Below are positions 36,656 to 46,574 of a DNA stretch of 64,000 bases, piece after piece. Source of the DNA: PALSA-1004 sp963804885. GTDB taxonomy: Bacteria; Pseudomonadota; Gammaproteobacteria; Burkholderiales; SG8-41. The DNA is taken from positions 409,055-473,054 of the forward strand of contig CAWDSF010000010.1 of the NCBI GenBank assembly GCA_963804885.1. The letters are read 5' to 3'. Under the pieces are notes generated by a model. That model was not told where the DNA came from, did not search any database, and saw nothing but the letters and a program-made list of their open reading frames with translations. Each line of letters starts with the position of its first letter. The stretch's first letter is position 1. The position numbers and the translations under genes were made by a program.

Positions 36656-37015
36656 TCAGAGCTCGCTGTATTTGCGCGCGTTGCCTTTGGCGCGCCGGAC
36701 CGGGTACTTGCGCGCATTGATCCGCATCTTGCGGCGCGCCGCCGCGACGGCATCGATGTCGAGCACGTCGGCGAGCCGCGTAAGGTAAAGCAGGACATCG
36801 GCGATTTCGTCCGCCACTTTGCGTCGCGCGCGCGCATCGAGCCGGGCGCTTTGCGCCGGCGTCAGCCACTGGAATTCTTCGAGCAGCTCGGCGGCCTCGA
36901 CCGCCAGCGCCATCGCGAGATTCTTCGGCGTATGGAACTGCTCCCAGTCGCGCGCGGCGGCAAACCGACGCAACGCATCGCGCAGATCGTCAAGGGTGGC
37001 GGGTGCGTGGCTCAT
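36656..37015 (-). CDS. MazG-like nucleotide pyrophosphohydrolase (dCTPase-like)
   Basis: 119-residue all-alpha NTP pyrophosphatase. The metal-binding EVAAELLEEFQW-type motif (residues 40-52, written VEAAELLEEFQWLT) and the downstream KVADEIADVLLYLTRLAD hold the Glu and Asp ligands. The layout is that of the DCTPP1/RS21-C6 group, which hydrolyse modified or surplus dNTPs. Confidence 0.87.
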   Translation of the reverse strand: MSHAPATLDDLRDALRRFAAARDWEQFHTPKNLAMALAVEAAELLEEFQWLTPAQSARLDARARRKVADEIADVLLYLTRLADVLDIDAVAAARRKMRINARKYPVRRAKGNARKYSEL

Positions 37016-37044
37016 GAATGACCTTCAGGTTGGGTAGTGACGGC

Positions 37045-38118
37045 TCATCGGGCGGTCCGCGGCGGGCCCGCACGCGCGAGTCCGCAGAGCAGCACGAGCA
37101 CGGCAAACGGCCAACACTGCGCCAAAAGGCGCACGATGCTACCGAAATTGGTGAGATGCGTCGGCGGCAGGCTCGACATGAATGGGGGCACGGATATATA
37201 GGGATTGTCGGGCATCAGGTTGACGATCGCGATGCCGGCGGCGATACAGACGATGGCCGCGGCGGCGCGGACCGTCGGCGCGAGCCACACCAGCAGGGCT
37301 ACGGCGACGATGCCGATGGCGAGACCGGCGGCGACGCCCGGGGTCAGCCATTGGAACCAGTTGGCCGTGCGTGCGATGGCCACTGCGGCGACCGATTTGG
37401 CGGCCGCGGTCAGCAGCAGCGTCGCCAGCATCACACGCAGGCTGTAGCGGCGCGACTGCAGCAACAGCGAAATGGCGAGCCCGATGGCGGTCACTGCGAG
37501 CGCCACGATGGCGGCTTCGCCCAGCAGGTAAGCCTGGGACGAATGCATGAACACCGGCGTCAGGCGGAACGCATCGCGCAGGTTGCCGCTGCCGAAGGCA
37601 AGGGGCGAGGGCTGGAACTGGATCACGATCCAGAGTGCGATGAGGATGATGCCCGCGTCGCCCAATAGTCCGGTCCGCACTATTTTCACCCGCAGCGCGG
37701 CCAGCGGATTGTTCCCGAGCGTAAGCAGCATCGCGCCGAGCGCACCCAGCGCGGCGCCCGCGCCATTGGAAATGAGATCGACGTTCGACGCGATCCGCGT
37801 GGGCAGGAACATCTGCACGCTTTCGAGCAACAGGCTCAGCAGGATGGCGAGCAGGGTGGCCAGGATGAACGCGAACGCGGCTGCCAGCGGCGGGCGCAGC
37901 GCATAAAACAACATGGCGCCGAGCGGCAGATAGGCAGCGACATTGAGCGCGATATCGCTGGCGGTGATGTAGCGCGGCCACGGCGCCGTCAGGAAAGCGA
38001 ACACTTCCGGCGGCGGCATGCGCCAGCCCGTGAACGGTTGCAGGCTGGCATACACGATGACCAGTGTGTAAGCTAACGCAACGTATCCCGCAAGGGACGC
38101 TCTGAGCAAAGCTTTCAT
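37045..38118 (-). CDS. VanZ-family membrane protein
   Basis: 357-residue membrane protein. The N-terminal 130 residues form a VanZ domain with LAYTLVIVYASLQPFTGW and DIALNVAAYLPLGAMLFY; about six further hydrophobic segments follow, making it longer than the teicoplanin-resistance VanZ. In betaproteobacteria such proteins are common and uncharacterised. Divergent from the DHH gene. Confidence 0.83.
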   Translation of the reverse strand: MKALLRASLAGYVALAYTLVIVYASLQPFTGWRMPPPEVFAFLTAPWPRYITASDIALNVAAYLPLGAMLFYALRPPLAAAFAFILATLLAILLSLLLESVQMFLPTRIASNVDLISNGAGAALGALGAMLLTLGNNPLAALRVKIVRTGLLGDAGIILIALWIVIQFQPSPLAFGSGNLRDAFRLTPVFMHSSQAYLLGEAAIVALAVTAIGLAISLLLQSRRYSLRVMLATLLLTAAAKSVAAVAIARTANWFQWLTPGVAAGLAIGIVAVALLVWLAPTVRAAAAIVCIAAGIAIVNLMPDNPYISVPPFMSSLPPTHLTNFGSIVRLLAQCWPFAVLVLLCGLARAGPPRTAR

Positions 38119-38218
38119 TATGTTACGGACTCTCGATCCAAAAGGTCGTCCGAAGTAGCGACGGGCAACAGGTCTTCACCTGCTTGTTTTTTGACTTCTC
38201 CGCACCGGCCCTCGCCAC

Positions 38219-39172
38219 ATGACAGTATTCTATGATGTTTTCAACGGCGATGCGGATGGTATCTGCGCATTGCATCAGCTGCGCCTGGCAGAGCCGCGGG
38301 AGAGCGTGCTAATCACCGGTGTAAAGCGCGATATTGCGCTGCTCGAGCGGGTCGACGCGCAGAGCGGCGACGAAGTCACCGTGCTCGACATCTCGCTCGC
38401 GCGCAACGCCGCTGCGCTTAAACGACTGCTGGCACGCGGGGCTGCCTGCCGCTACTTCGATCATCACGTGCCCGGCGAGATCCCCGTGCATCCCAAGCTT
38501 GCAACCTTTATCGATACGGCGCCGACGGTGTGCACGAGCCTTCTGGTCGACGGCTACCTGCATGGAAGCCAACGCGTCTGGGCGGTGGTGGCGGCATTCG
38601 GCGACAACCTCGCAGATTCCGCGCGCAACGCGGCAGTTCGACTCGAGCTCAACGAACTGCAGCTCGCGCAGTTGCAGGCGCTGGGGGAATGCCTCAATTA
38701 CAACGCGTATGGGGACAGCGTCGACGATCTGAATTATCACCCCGCCGAGTTGTATCAAACGCTGGCGCGGTATGCCGACCCTTTCCAGTTCATCACGGGC
38801 GAACCGATTTACGAAGTCCTGCGCGCGGCGCGTGCCGATGACCTGTATCGCGCCAGCGAGATTGCGCCCGCACTCGCGACCGCCAGGTCCGCGATCTACG
38901 TGTTGCCGGATGCGGCGTGGAGCCGGCGCGTGAGCGGCACTTTCGGCAACGAACTGGCCGCGGCACATCCTGAGCGCGCACATGCGGTGCTGGTGACGGG
39001 TACCGACGGATACACGGTGAGCGTGCGCTCGCCCTTGATCAACGCGCGCGGCGCGGATGCGGTTTGCCGCGAGTTCGGCGGAGCCGGCCGCGAGGGCGCT
39101 GCCGGGATCAACCAACTGCCCGCGGGGGATTACGCGCGGTTTGTCGAGGTTTTCACACGCGCTTACGGCTAG
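38219..39172 (+). CDS. DHH-family phosphoesterase
   Basis: 317-residue protein with the DHH motifs FNGDADGICALHQL (residues 8-21), DISLARN and FDHHVPG near residue 82. The C-terminal DHHA1-like part includes GGAGREGAAGINQLP. It could be a nanoRNase/pAp phosphatase or another phosphodiesterase; the DHHA1 part is shorter than in NrnA. It stands alone between two minus-strand genes. Confidence 0.82.
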   Translation: MTVFYDVFNGDADGICALHQLRLAEPRESVLITGVKRDIALLERVDAQSGDEVTVLDISLARNAAALKRLLARGAACRYFDHHVPGEIPVHPKLATFIDTAPTVCTSLLVDGYLHGSQRVWAVVAAFGDNLADSARNAAVRLELNELQLAQLQALGECLNYNAYGDSVDDLNYHPAELYQTLARYADPFQFITGEPIYEVLRAARADDLYRASEIAPALATARSAIYVLPDAAWSRRVSGTFGNELAAAHPERAHAVLVTGTDGYTVSVRSPLINARGADAVCREFGGAGREGAAGINQLPAGDYARFVEVFTRAYG

Positions 39173-39201
39173 ACGCGCGTCCGCAATCACTGCGGTTGCC
39201 G

Positions 39202-41115
39202 TCAATCCGCGTTGAGCGATTTGCCGAACAGCAGCGTCACGTTGACCCGGCGGTTGCAGTAACCGGGCTTGAAGTGAATTTCGTCGGTCGTGTGGAAAAG
39301 CGTCGAATCGAACAGCACGCAGCGGTTTTCCCGGTAGGGCACGCGCTGGGGCTGGGCATTATTCGCGGCGAGGAACGCGGCCATCTTGGCGGACTTTCCG
39401 TTGTAATGCTCGAACGTCCAGTCCGCGGGCGCCGGGACGTCGTAGATGACCATGCCGCCGGTGGTCTTGTCCTCGCACGCGTCTTCGGGCGTGATCCAGA
39501 AATTGACGTTCACGTTGGCAAAATCCGCGTGCATGTTGATGCCCTGCAGCCGCTGGTCGTACTTGAACGCCCACGCCTGGGTCAGCGGCGCGCCGCCGAT
39601 CACGCGCGGCATCATGAGCTTCAATTCGTCCGCGATCGCCAGCAGCACGCGCGGACTGAAGCCGCTGCCCAGGAGCGCGCCGACGTAGCCATTGTCGAAA
39701 TACGACTTCCAGATGGTCGCTTCTTCGCAAAACTCGCGCAGGCATGCGAGCGCGGCGGGCGACAGAAAGTTGTCGATGATGACGAGCCTGGGCGAGCTTT
39801 GCATGAACGTTTCTTCGATCGCGCTGTAGTCGTTTTCGCCGAGCGCGGTGCCGCTGTAGGCAACATCCGGGCAATAATGATATTCAGCCAGCGCCTGCCG
39901 CAATGCCTCTCCGTCCGGGCCCGACGGCGCAAATTGGGCGTTCACATCGCTCGTTTGCGCGTGCTGCCGCTTGAGGACGGTTAGCGCGCGCGCGGCGCTG
40001 CCGGGGAGCTTGCCGCGGCTCGCGAGCAGTTCCAATTGCTCGAGGTCATGACGCAGGCGGGGTTCCGGCACCGGCCATGTCAGGCTGTCATAACCGACGC
40101 CCTGCTCGCTCGAGAGCTTCAGGCCCAGCTGCAGCAATTGATGGGCGACGTCCAGCTCGCGGCGATGCAGCCGATCGCGCGCCAGCACGGCCAGCGCTTC
40201 GATGTCGGCGTAGATGTCGTCACGATATTGGGCGATGAGCGCGTCCCGCTCGCGCACCGCGCCCGAGTTGATGAAAATCTTTAAAAGCCCGCGGATTGCC
40301 GTCAGCGGTTTGCGGCCGGACGCGAGCGCCTTGCGATGAAATTCGATCGCGCGGCTGATATTGTCGAGCCGCGCGTACGCAACGCCCACTTGCGCATGGA
40401 TTTCCGGCAGCACGGCGGGCTCGTCCTTGAGCTCGTTGAACGCCGCGATCGTGGAATAAAAATCGGCGAGCTTGTTGTAGCATTTGATGAGCTGCAGGAT
40501 GGTCGTCTGGTCCCGCGGCCGGACCTTGTCCGCGTGTATCGCGTTGCCGAGCGACTCGTGCACGTTGCCGAATTCGAAGTTGGCCATGCTGCAAATAATC
40601 AGCGCGCGCGTATTGTGCGGGTTGGTCGACAACACGAGCGTCGCCATCGAGTACGCGCGCATCCAGTCGCCGATGGTGGCGGCCACTTCTCCCAGCACCG
40701 TCAGCAGCAGGACTTCGTCCGCCGGCGGGCTCATCAGTCGCTCGCGCACGTAGGCGGCCGCTTCGTCGATCAGGCCGTTCATCTGCAGCAGTATCAAAAA
40801 CACCGCCACCGCGTCCGCGTTCGCGCCCGGTTCGCCAATCGCCTCGCGCGCGAGCGTCAGCGACATGCGGGGATCGTGACGCTGAACAATGCCGCCAATG
40901 GCACGGGCCGTTTTGGCGGGCCATTGGTTCCCCCACTTGTGCTGTGCGCTGAACTTCACCAGCGCTTCGAATTCCGCTGCGCTATAGAAGCAGATGACGG
41001 CTTCGAGCGCATCTTCATCGGACGCGGGCCGGGTCGTTGCGATCAGCTCGCGCGCCGCGGGGAAATTACCGGTCGAGCGCAGTTTTTTTATCTGGACGAA
41101 CTTAGCGGACAGCAT
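39202..41115 (-). CDS. TPR-repeat protein with C-terminal 2-oxoglutarate/Fe(II) oxygenase
   Basis: 637 residues. The first 400 are helical repeats of TPR type (QVGVAYARLDNISRAIEFHRKALASGRKP is one). The C-terminal 190 residues form a prolyl-4-hydroxylase-like fold: the metal ligands appear as HAD in GINMHADFANVNVNFWI and H in DSTLFHTTDEIH, with the 2-oxoglutarate-binding Arg in GYCNRRVNVTLLFG. This organisation suggests protein hydroxylation or processing of a bound partner. The substrate is unknown. Confidence 0.82.
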   Translation of the reverse strand: MLSAKFVQIKKLRSTGNFPAARELIATTRPASDEDALEAVICFYSAAEFEALVKFSAQHKWGNQWPAKTARAIGGIVQRHDPRMSLTLAREAIGEPGANADAVAVFLILLQMNGLIDEAAAYVRERLMSPPADEVLLLTVLGEVAATIGDWMRAYSMATLVLSTNPHNTRALIICSMANFEFGNVHESLGNAIHADKVRPRDQTTILQLIKCYNKLADFYSTIAAFNELKDEPAVLPEIHAQVGVAYARLDNISRAIEFHRKALASGRKPLTAIRGLLKIFINSGAVRERDALIAQYRDDIYADIEALAVLARDRLHRRELDVAHQLLQLGLKLSSEQGVGYDSLTWPVPEPRLRHDLEQLELLASRGKLPGSAARALTVLKRQHAQTSDVNAQFAPSGPDGEALRQALAEYHYCPDVAYSGTALGENDYSAIEETFMQSSPRLVIIDNFLSPAALACLREFCEEATIWKSYFDNGYVGALLGSGFSPRVLLAIADELKLMMPRVIGGAPLTQAWAFKYDQRLQGINMHADFANVNVNFWITPEDACEDKTTGGMVIYDVPAPADWTFEHYNGKSAKMAAFLAANNAQPQRVPYRENRCVLFDSTLFHTTDEIHFKPGYCNRRVNVTLLFGKSLNAD

Positions 41116-41157
41116 CGGGGCAGGCGGGCCGGATTTCGCCGCGGAACTCGCAGCGCC

Positions 41158-42120
41158 TCAATCGGCCTTGATGTTGCCGTCGCGAATCACTTTCGCGTAC
41201 TTCGCGTTCTCGGCTTTGATGAAGGCGGCAAATTCGTCGGGCGTATTCGCGAAGGGCTCGCCGCCAAGGGAAATCAGGCGCTCCCGCACGCCGGCGTCGG
41301 CGGCTGCGCGCTTGACGTCGGCCTGGATTTTGGCGATTGCGTCGGCCGGTGTGCCGGCGGGAGCGAGAAACCCGAACCACTGCGTCGATTCGAAATTGAT
41401 TCCCGCCTCATGCAGTGTCGGCGTGTCGGGCGAGGCGGCACTGCGCTTCGCGGAAGTCACCGCGAGGCCGCGTATGCGCCCCGATTTGATGTGCGGAATG
41501 ATCGGCGCCAGCCCCAGTATCGCGGTCGGAATCTGCCCGCCGACGAGATCGGTTACCGCCGGCGCCGCGCCTTTATACGGTACGTGCAGGTAGTTGATGC
41601 CCGCGTTGGCCTTCAGCCATTCGCCGGCGAGATGCTGCGTGCTGCCGGTGCCGCTCGAGCCGAACGGCAGGCCGCCCTGCGTTTTCTTCGACAGCGCGAT
41701 CAATTCTTTGACGGTCTTAGCCGGCACCGAAGAGTGCACGACGATCATGTTCGGATACGTGGCGGCGAGGGAAATCGGCGCCAGGTCTTTGAACGGGTCG
41801 TAGTTCATTTTTGCGTAGAGCGCCGGGTTCAGCGCGATTTCCGCCGGCGAGCAGATCAGCAGGATGTAGCCGTCCTTCGGCGAGCGCACGACTGCTTCGG
41901 CGCCTATCATGCCGCTCGCGCCGGGCCGGTTCTCGATTACGACGGTCTGTCCCCAGTAGTCGCCGAGCTTCTGGCCAAACGCGCGCGCGGTGATGTCGAG
42001 GCCGCCGCCGGCGGGGAACGGCACGATGACGCGCACCGGTTTCGCCGGAAACGACTGGGCGTAGGCGGCGGCCGCGCTGGCCAGCAGTACGGCAGCAGCC
42101 AAACCATAGCGAGTCAACAT
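41158..42120 (-). CDS. Bug/TctC-family tripartite tricarboxylate transporter receptor
   Basis: 320-residue periplasmic binding protein with a signal peptide (YGLAAAVLLASAAAAYAQ) followed by the hallmark VRVIVPFPAGGGLDITARAF and VIENRPGASGMIGAEAV. Bug receptors bind carboxylates; the family is greatly expanded in Burkholderiales. No TctA/TctB genes accompany it, so it is an orphan receptor. Confidence 0.93.
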   Translation of the reverse strand: MLTRYGLAAAVLLASAAAAYAQSFPAKPVRVIVPFPAGGGLDITARAFGQKLGDYWGQTVVIENRPGASGMIGAEAVVRSPKDGYILLICSPAEIALNPALYAKMNYDPFKDLAPISLAATYPNMIVVHSSVPAKTVKELIALSKKTQGGLPFGSSGTGSTQHLAGEWLKANAGINYLHVPYKGAAPAVTDLVGGQIPTAILGLAPIIPHIKSGRIRGLAVTSAKRSAASPDTPTLHEAGINFESTQWFGFLAPAGTPADAIAKIQADVKRAAADAGVRERLISLGGEPFANTPDEFAAFIKAENAKYAKVIRDGNIKAD

Positions 42121-42179
42121 GTGGCAACTCCGGATAATCGCGAAAGAGATCTCATACTAATCGAAAACGCCGCCCGAAG

Positions 42180-42725
42180 TTAGCCGGGCGCAGCGGGATG
42201 CGCGGCGGCAACCATGTCCATTTCGATGGCGGCAAAAGCGACGAGCCACAAGAGCGCGTCGTACGCGTCGAACCATTCGCCTCGCCATGCCCACAGCAAT
42301 ACCAGCACGGCGAGCCCCGAATAAAGCGCCGCGGCAACCGCGGTAAAGCCGCGCCGGAAGCGCGCGATTTCGCCGGGAAAACGGACTTCGATTTCAAGCA
42401 ACACGACGACCGCGAGCCACAACGCCGTATTGACGGCGTCCAGCACGTCGCGCTCGATTATGTAGCCGATGCCGGCTGCGCATACGCCGAGCGCAGCGAT
42501 CAGTCTGACGGCGCGCAAGACTAAAGCGGTGCGGCGCGAGTGGACGACGGCGGCGAACCCGGTCTCCAGCGCGAAGAGCGCGAGCAAGACCAGCCAGGCC
42601 GCCGCATCGACGCCCTTGGCGAGCGTGCCGGCATAAAGGTAGTACGCGGTATTGCACGCGAGCAGCGCGAAGACTGCGATGCGCATGCCGCGATACCACG
42701 GCGATGCTGAACCGGCGGGCGGCAT
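42180..42725 (-). CDS. Hypothetical membrane protein
   Basis: 181 residues with five to six hydrophobic segments (MRIAVFALLACNTAYYLYAG, AAWLVLLALFALETGFAAVV, LIAALGVCAAGIGYII and others). An acidic LEIEVRFPGEIARFRRGF loop lies near residue 115. No family was recognised; it is probably an uncharacterised conserved inner-membrane protein. It lies 28 bases after the sodium symporter gene. Confidence 0.7.
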   Translation of the reverse strand: MPPAGSASPWYRGMRIAVFALLACNTAYYLYAGTLAKGVDAAAWLVLLALFALETGFAAVVHSRRTALVLRAVRLIAALGVCAAGIGYIIERDVLDAVNTALWLAVVVLLEIEVRFPGEIARFRRGFTAVAAALYSGLAVLVLLWAWRGEWFDAYDALLWLVAFAAIEMDMVAAAHPAAPG

Positions 42726-42753
42726 ACTCGCAATAAGCGCGCGCTGCGCTGGC

Positions 42754-44217
42754 TTAGCGCGACGCCGGATGGCGCGGGTGCGCGGCCGCGTGCGCCGCCG
42801 GTTGATGCCGGATCACGAGCGGCGCCAGCGAACCCGCGATCATGCCGAAGAGCGCGGCAAGAAAACCGGCGAGCTGCGGCGGGCACACCGCGGTTGGCGC
42901 GAGGATTTCGAGCCAGATCCACGTTGCCAGGCCGAGCACGATGGCGGCGAGCGCGCCCTGGGTGTTGGCGCGCTTCCAATACAGGCCGAACGCGAGCGGC
43001 ACGAAGGCGGACACCAGCGTCACCTTGTAGGCGTTTTCGACCATCTTGTAGATGGACAGCTGCGAATTCAACGCGAACAGCGTGACCAGCACGGTGAAAC
43101 ACAGCACGACGATGCGCATCAACCGCAACAACTGCTGGTCGCCCAGATGCTTGAACGTGGGGCGCAGGATGTTTTCCGTGAAAGTGACCGACGGCGCGAG
43201 CAGCGTCGCGCTCGCGCAGCTCTTGATCGCGGAGAGCAGCGCGCCGAAGAACATGACCTGCGCGAACAGCGGCGCATGGTTGAGTATCATGTTGGGCAGG
43301 ATCAATTGGGACTGTTTGTCGCCGTCGATCAGTTTTTGCACGAGCTGCGGATCGATCAGCGTCGCCGAGTACGCGAGAAACATCGGAATGAAAGCGAAAC
43401 AGAAGTACAGGCAGCCGCCCAGAATGGACGCGCGGCCCGCGGTGCGTTCGTCTTTCGACGACGCCACGCGCTGGAACACGTCCTGCTGCGGGATCGAGCC
43501 CAGCATCATCGTGATCGCGGCGGCCGTGAAACCGAGGATGCCGGCGAGCGACGCCTCAGGCAGGAAGGTTGCGAACTTGCCGGCGTCCGCCGCGTGCGAT
43601 ACCACCGCCGTGACACCGCCCGCCATCTGGCTCACGTCCCAGCCGATATAGAGCATCCCGATCACGATGATGATCATCTGCAGGAAGTCGGTGATCGCGA
43701 CCGCCCACATGCCGCCCCACATCGTGTAAATCAGCACCGTCGACGCGCCGACGATCATGCCCGTCGACTGCGACATCGCGCCTTCGGACACGACGTGGAA
43801 GACCAGGCCCAGCGCCGAGATCTGGGCGGCGACCCAGCCCAGATAAGACAGCACGATGCACAAGGTGGTCAGCGTTTCGACGGTGCGGCCGTATTTGTTG
43901 CGATAGAAGTCGCCGATCGTCAGCAGCTGCATGCGGTAGAGCGGCCGCGCGAAAAAGAGCCCGACCAGGATCAGGCACATGCTGGAGCCGAACGGATCGG
44001 CGATGACGCCGCCCAAACCCTCGCGCAGAAATGTCGCGGGTATGCCCAGCACGGTTTCCGACCCGAACCAGGTCGCGAAAACGGTGGCGGTGACGATGTA
44101 GAGCGGCAGGCTGCGCCCGGCGACCGCGTAATCGGCCGTGTTCTTCACGCGCATTGCGGCCCACAGGCCGATGCCGACCGAAATAATCCAGTAGATGATG
44201 ACGAACCAGAGCAGCAT
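42754..44217 (-). CDS. Sodium:solute symporter (SSS family)
   Basis: 487-residue integral membrane transporter with about 13 hydrophobic segments. Family hallmarks include YAVAGRSLPLYIVTATVFATWFGSETVLGIPA near residues 30-62, SYLGWVAAQISALG and IYTMWGGMWAVAITDFLQM. Substrate unknown. It faces the hypothetical membrane protein gene and is divergent in context from no obvious regulator. Confidence 0.9.
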   Translation of the reverse strand: MLLWFVIIYWIISVGIGLWAAMRVKNTADYAVAGRSLPLYIVTATVFATWFGSETVLGIPATFLREGLGGVIADPFGSSMCLILVGLFFARPLYRMQLLTIGDFYRNKYGRTVETLTTLCIVLSYLGWVAAQISALGLVFHVVSEGAMSQSTGMIVGASTVLIYTMWGGMWAVAITDFLQMIIIVIGMLYIGWDVSQMAGGVTAVVSHAADAGKFATFLPEASLAGILGFTAAAITMMLGSIPQQDVFQRVASSKDERTAGRASILGGCLYFCFAFIPMFLAYSATLIDPQLVQKLIDGDKQSQLILPNMILNHAPLFAQVMFFGALLSAIKSCASATLLAPSVTFTENILRPTFKHLGDQQLLRLMRIVVLCFTVLVTLFALNSQLSIYKMVENAYKVTLVSAFVPLAFGLYWKRANTQGALAAIVLGLATWIWLEILAPTAVCPPQLAGFLAALFGMIAGSLAPLVIRHQPAAHAAAHPRHPASR

Positions 44218-44305
44218 GTCGGCGATGCGCGGACGGCATGGACCAAAACGTTGACGCCGGCATATTACACGATGCGCTTACGCGCCGGCTAGGTTGGGCG
44301 CCCGT

Positions 44306-45826
44306 CTATCGCAAGCCGTACAGCAGCGCAACTGCAATGGCGATGAGAGCCACTGCGATGGTCGCCAGCAAGGCTGTCTGCCGGCGATTTTCGAGCGTGA
44401 GCTGGCGCAGGTACGACGCAAGCCGCTCGTTCGCGCTCTCGTTCAGGAAGCGATGCACGAGGCGCGGGATCTGCGGCAGCAGCGTGCCCCAATAGGGCGC
44501 CTCGTCCTTCACGTGCTGAACAAGTCCGCGCCAGCCGATCTGCTCGGACATCCAGCGTTCGAGATAAGGCTTAGCCGTCACCCACAGGTCGAGCTCGGGA
44601 TCGAGCTGGCGGCCGAGGCCCTCGATGGTGAGCAGCGTCTTCTGCAGCATCACGAGCTGGGGCTGGACCTCCATGTTGAAGCGGCGCGCCGTCTGAAAAA
44701 GCCGCATCAGCACGCGGCCGAACGAGATATCTTTGAGCGGCCGGGAAAAGATCGGCTCGCATACCGCGCGGATCGCGGTCTCGAATTCGTCGACGCGCGT
44801 GTCGGCCGGAATCCAGCCTGATTCGATATGCATCTCGGCGACGCGCCGGTAGTCGCGGCGGAAGAAGGCGAGGAAATTCTGCGCGAGGTAGTGCTTGTCG
44901 ATCGCGGTCAGCGTGCCCATGATGCCGAAATCGAGCGCGACGTACTGGCCGTCCGCAGCCACCAAAATATTGCCCGGGTGCATGTCGGCATGGAAGAAAC
45001 CGTCGCGAAACACCTGCGTAAAAAAAATCTCGACCCCCGCGCGCGATAATTTCTTGAGGTCGATGCCCTGCTCGCTCAGCGCCGCGATGTGCGAAATCGG
45101 CGTGCCATGCATGCGCTGCATCACCATGACCTCGGTCGCGCAGTAGTCCCAGTAGATTTCCGGCACGACCAGCAGCGGGGAGCCGGTGAAATTCCTGCGC
45201 AGCTGGCTCGCGTTGGCGGCCTCGCGCATGAGATCGAGCTCGTCATCCAGGTGCTTGGCGAACTCGGCAACGACTTCGTGCGGGCGCAGGCGCTTGCCGT
45301 CCGCCCACAGAAATTCGACCAGGCTCGCGCCGGCATCGAGCAGCGCGATGTCGTGCCGGATGATCTCGGGAATGCCGGGCCGCAGTATCTTGACCGCGAC
45401 CTCGCGACCGTCGTGCAGGCGCGCGAAGTGGACCTGCGCAACCGACGCGCTGGCGACCGCACTGGGTTCGAAATGGGCGAACACCTCGTCGACCGGCCGG
45501 TGGTACGCGCGCTCGAGCGCGGCGAGCACGAATTCGGGCGCGAACGGCGGCACCTGGTCCTGCAGCTTGGCGAGCTCGTCGGCAATGTCAGGCGGCAACA
45601 GATCGCGGCGCGTCGACAGGAGCTGGCCGAATTTGACGAAAATCGGGCCCAGCGCTTCCAGCGCGAGCCGCAGGCGTACTGCCCGGGGCGCGTCGAGCCG
45701 GCGGCGAAACAGCAAAAATTTGAATACCCAGCGCAAGCCGCGCACGCGCTCGTGGCCGAGTATGAATTCGTCAAGTCCGAACCGCAGACTGACGGCGATG
45801 ATTTTCAGCAGCCGGAAAAAACGCAT
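44306..45826 (-). CDS. ubiB: Ubiquinone biosynthesis kinase-like protein UbiB
   Basis: 506-residue atypical kinase/ATPase needed for ubiquinone synthesis. The UbiB-specific KxGQ motif is seen in FVKFGQLLSTRRDLLP, the Ala-rich loop in SAVASASVAQVHFA and the kinase-like segment in FHADMHPGNILVAADGQYVALDFGIMG. Two hydrophobic segments at the C terminus (ALLATIAVALIAIAVALLYGL) anchor it. It is downstream of ubiJ by 85 bases. Confidence 0.94.
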   Translation of the reverse strand: MRFFRLLKIIAVSLRFGLDEFILGHERVRGLRWVFKFLLFRRRLDAPRAVRLRLALEALGPIFVKFGQLLSTRRDLLPPDIADELAKLQDQVPPFAPEFVLAALERAYHRPVDEVFAHFEPSAVASASVAQVHFARLHDGREVAVKILRPGIPEIIRHDIALLDAGASLVEFLWADGKRLRPHEVVAEFAKHLDDELDLMREAANASQLRRNFTGSPLLVVPEIYWDYCATEVMVMQRMHGTPISHIAALSEQGIDLKKLSRAGVEIFFTQVFRDGFFHADMHPGNILVAADGQYVALDFGIMGTLTAIDKHYLAQNFLAFFRRDYRRVAEMHIESGWIPADTRVDEFETAIRAVCEPIFSRPLKDISFGRVLMRLFQTARRFNMEVQPQLVMLQKTLLTIEGLGRQLDPELDLWVTAKPYLERWMSEQIGWRGLVQHVKDEAPYWGTLLPQIPRLVHRFLNESANERLASYLRQLTLENRRQTALLATIAVALIAIAVALLYGLR

Positions 45827-45911
45827 GCGCGATTGTAACTGCCGGGGGGAGGGGGCGCGAGCAGCGCTGGCGCTTGCGCCGGCACTGGACGACCCGGCAA
45901 AGCGACCTTAC

Positions 45912-46565
45912 CTATATGCCGGCGTCTTGTTTGAGCAATTGCTCGATGCGTTTCTCGAGCCGCGCGACATCGTCGCGCAAGGTGTCGACCTCGCGCACGA
46001 ACCGTTCGACATCCGGCTTCGCTGCAACCAGCGGCTGTTCTTCGGTCCAGTATGCGGCCATTGCGCGCGTAAAGCTGCGGGTGCTGTCGCGCTGCCAGCG
46101 CCGCAATTCGCCGGCGGCCGCCGCCAGCCGATGCGCGGCGACGTCGCCGATCACGCGGCTTAGATCCTCTTCGATGTCCCACTTAAGATTTTGCGCGATG
46201 TACAGGACCTCGCGCGCGAGCGCACCGTCACCGCCAACCGTCACTTTCTGCCACGCGTCGGAATCGCCGCCCAGCATGCGCAGGGCGATGCCGGGCGAAA
46301 GTGCAAAGCTCGCGTCGGGCGCGGACGCGGCGGGCGCATCCGCGACTTCGCCGGAGTCGAGTATCGTGAATGCAACGGTGAAGGGAGCCAGCTCAAAGCG
46401 CGCAATCCTGCCGGCAAAAGGGCGCAGGCGCTCGCGCGCCCACGACGCGCTTTTGAGCAGATGGTTGAGCGCCGCGGCAGTCGGCGGCTTTAATCCGAAA
46501 CGCGGACTGGAGCGCGGGTCGGGCGGCGGGACGGCACCTGCCGGTTGCTCAGCCGTCCCGGTCAT
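45912..46565 (-). CDS. ubiJ: Ubiquinone biosynthesis accessory factor UbiJ
   Basis: 217-residue protein with an SCP2-like lipid-binding domain (residues 30-130) and a C-terminal coiled coil (RFVREVDTLRDDVARLEKRIEQLLKQ). UbiJ organises the soluble ubiquinone complex with UbiK. Its position between ubiE and ubiB supports the assignment. Confidence 0.88.
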   Translation of the reverse strand: MTGTAEQPAGAVPPPDPRSSPRFGLKPPTAAALNHLLKSASWARERLRPFAGRIARFELAPFTVAFTILDSGEVADAPAASAPDASFALSPGIALRMLGGDSDAWQKVTVGGDGALAREVLYIAQNLKWDIEEDLSRVIGDVAAHRLAAAAGELRRWQRDSTRSFTRAMAAYWTEEQPLVAAKPDVERFVREVDTLRDDVARLEKRIEQLLKQDAGI

Positions 46566-46574
46566 GCCGCTCGA

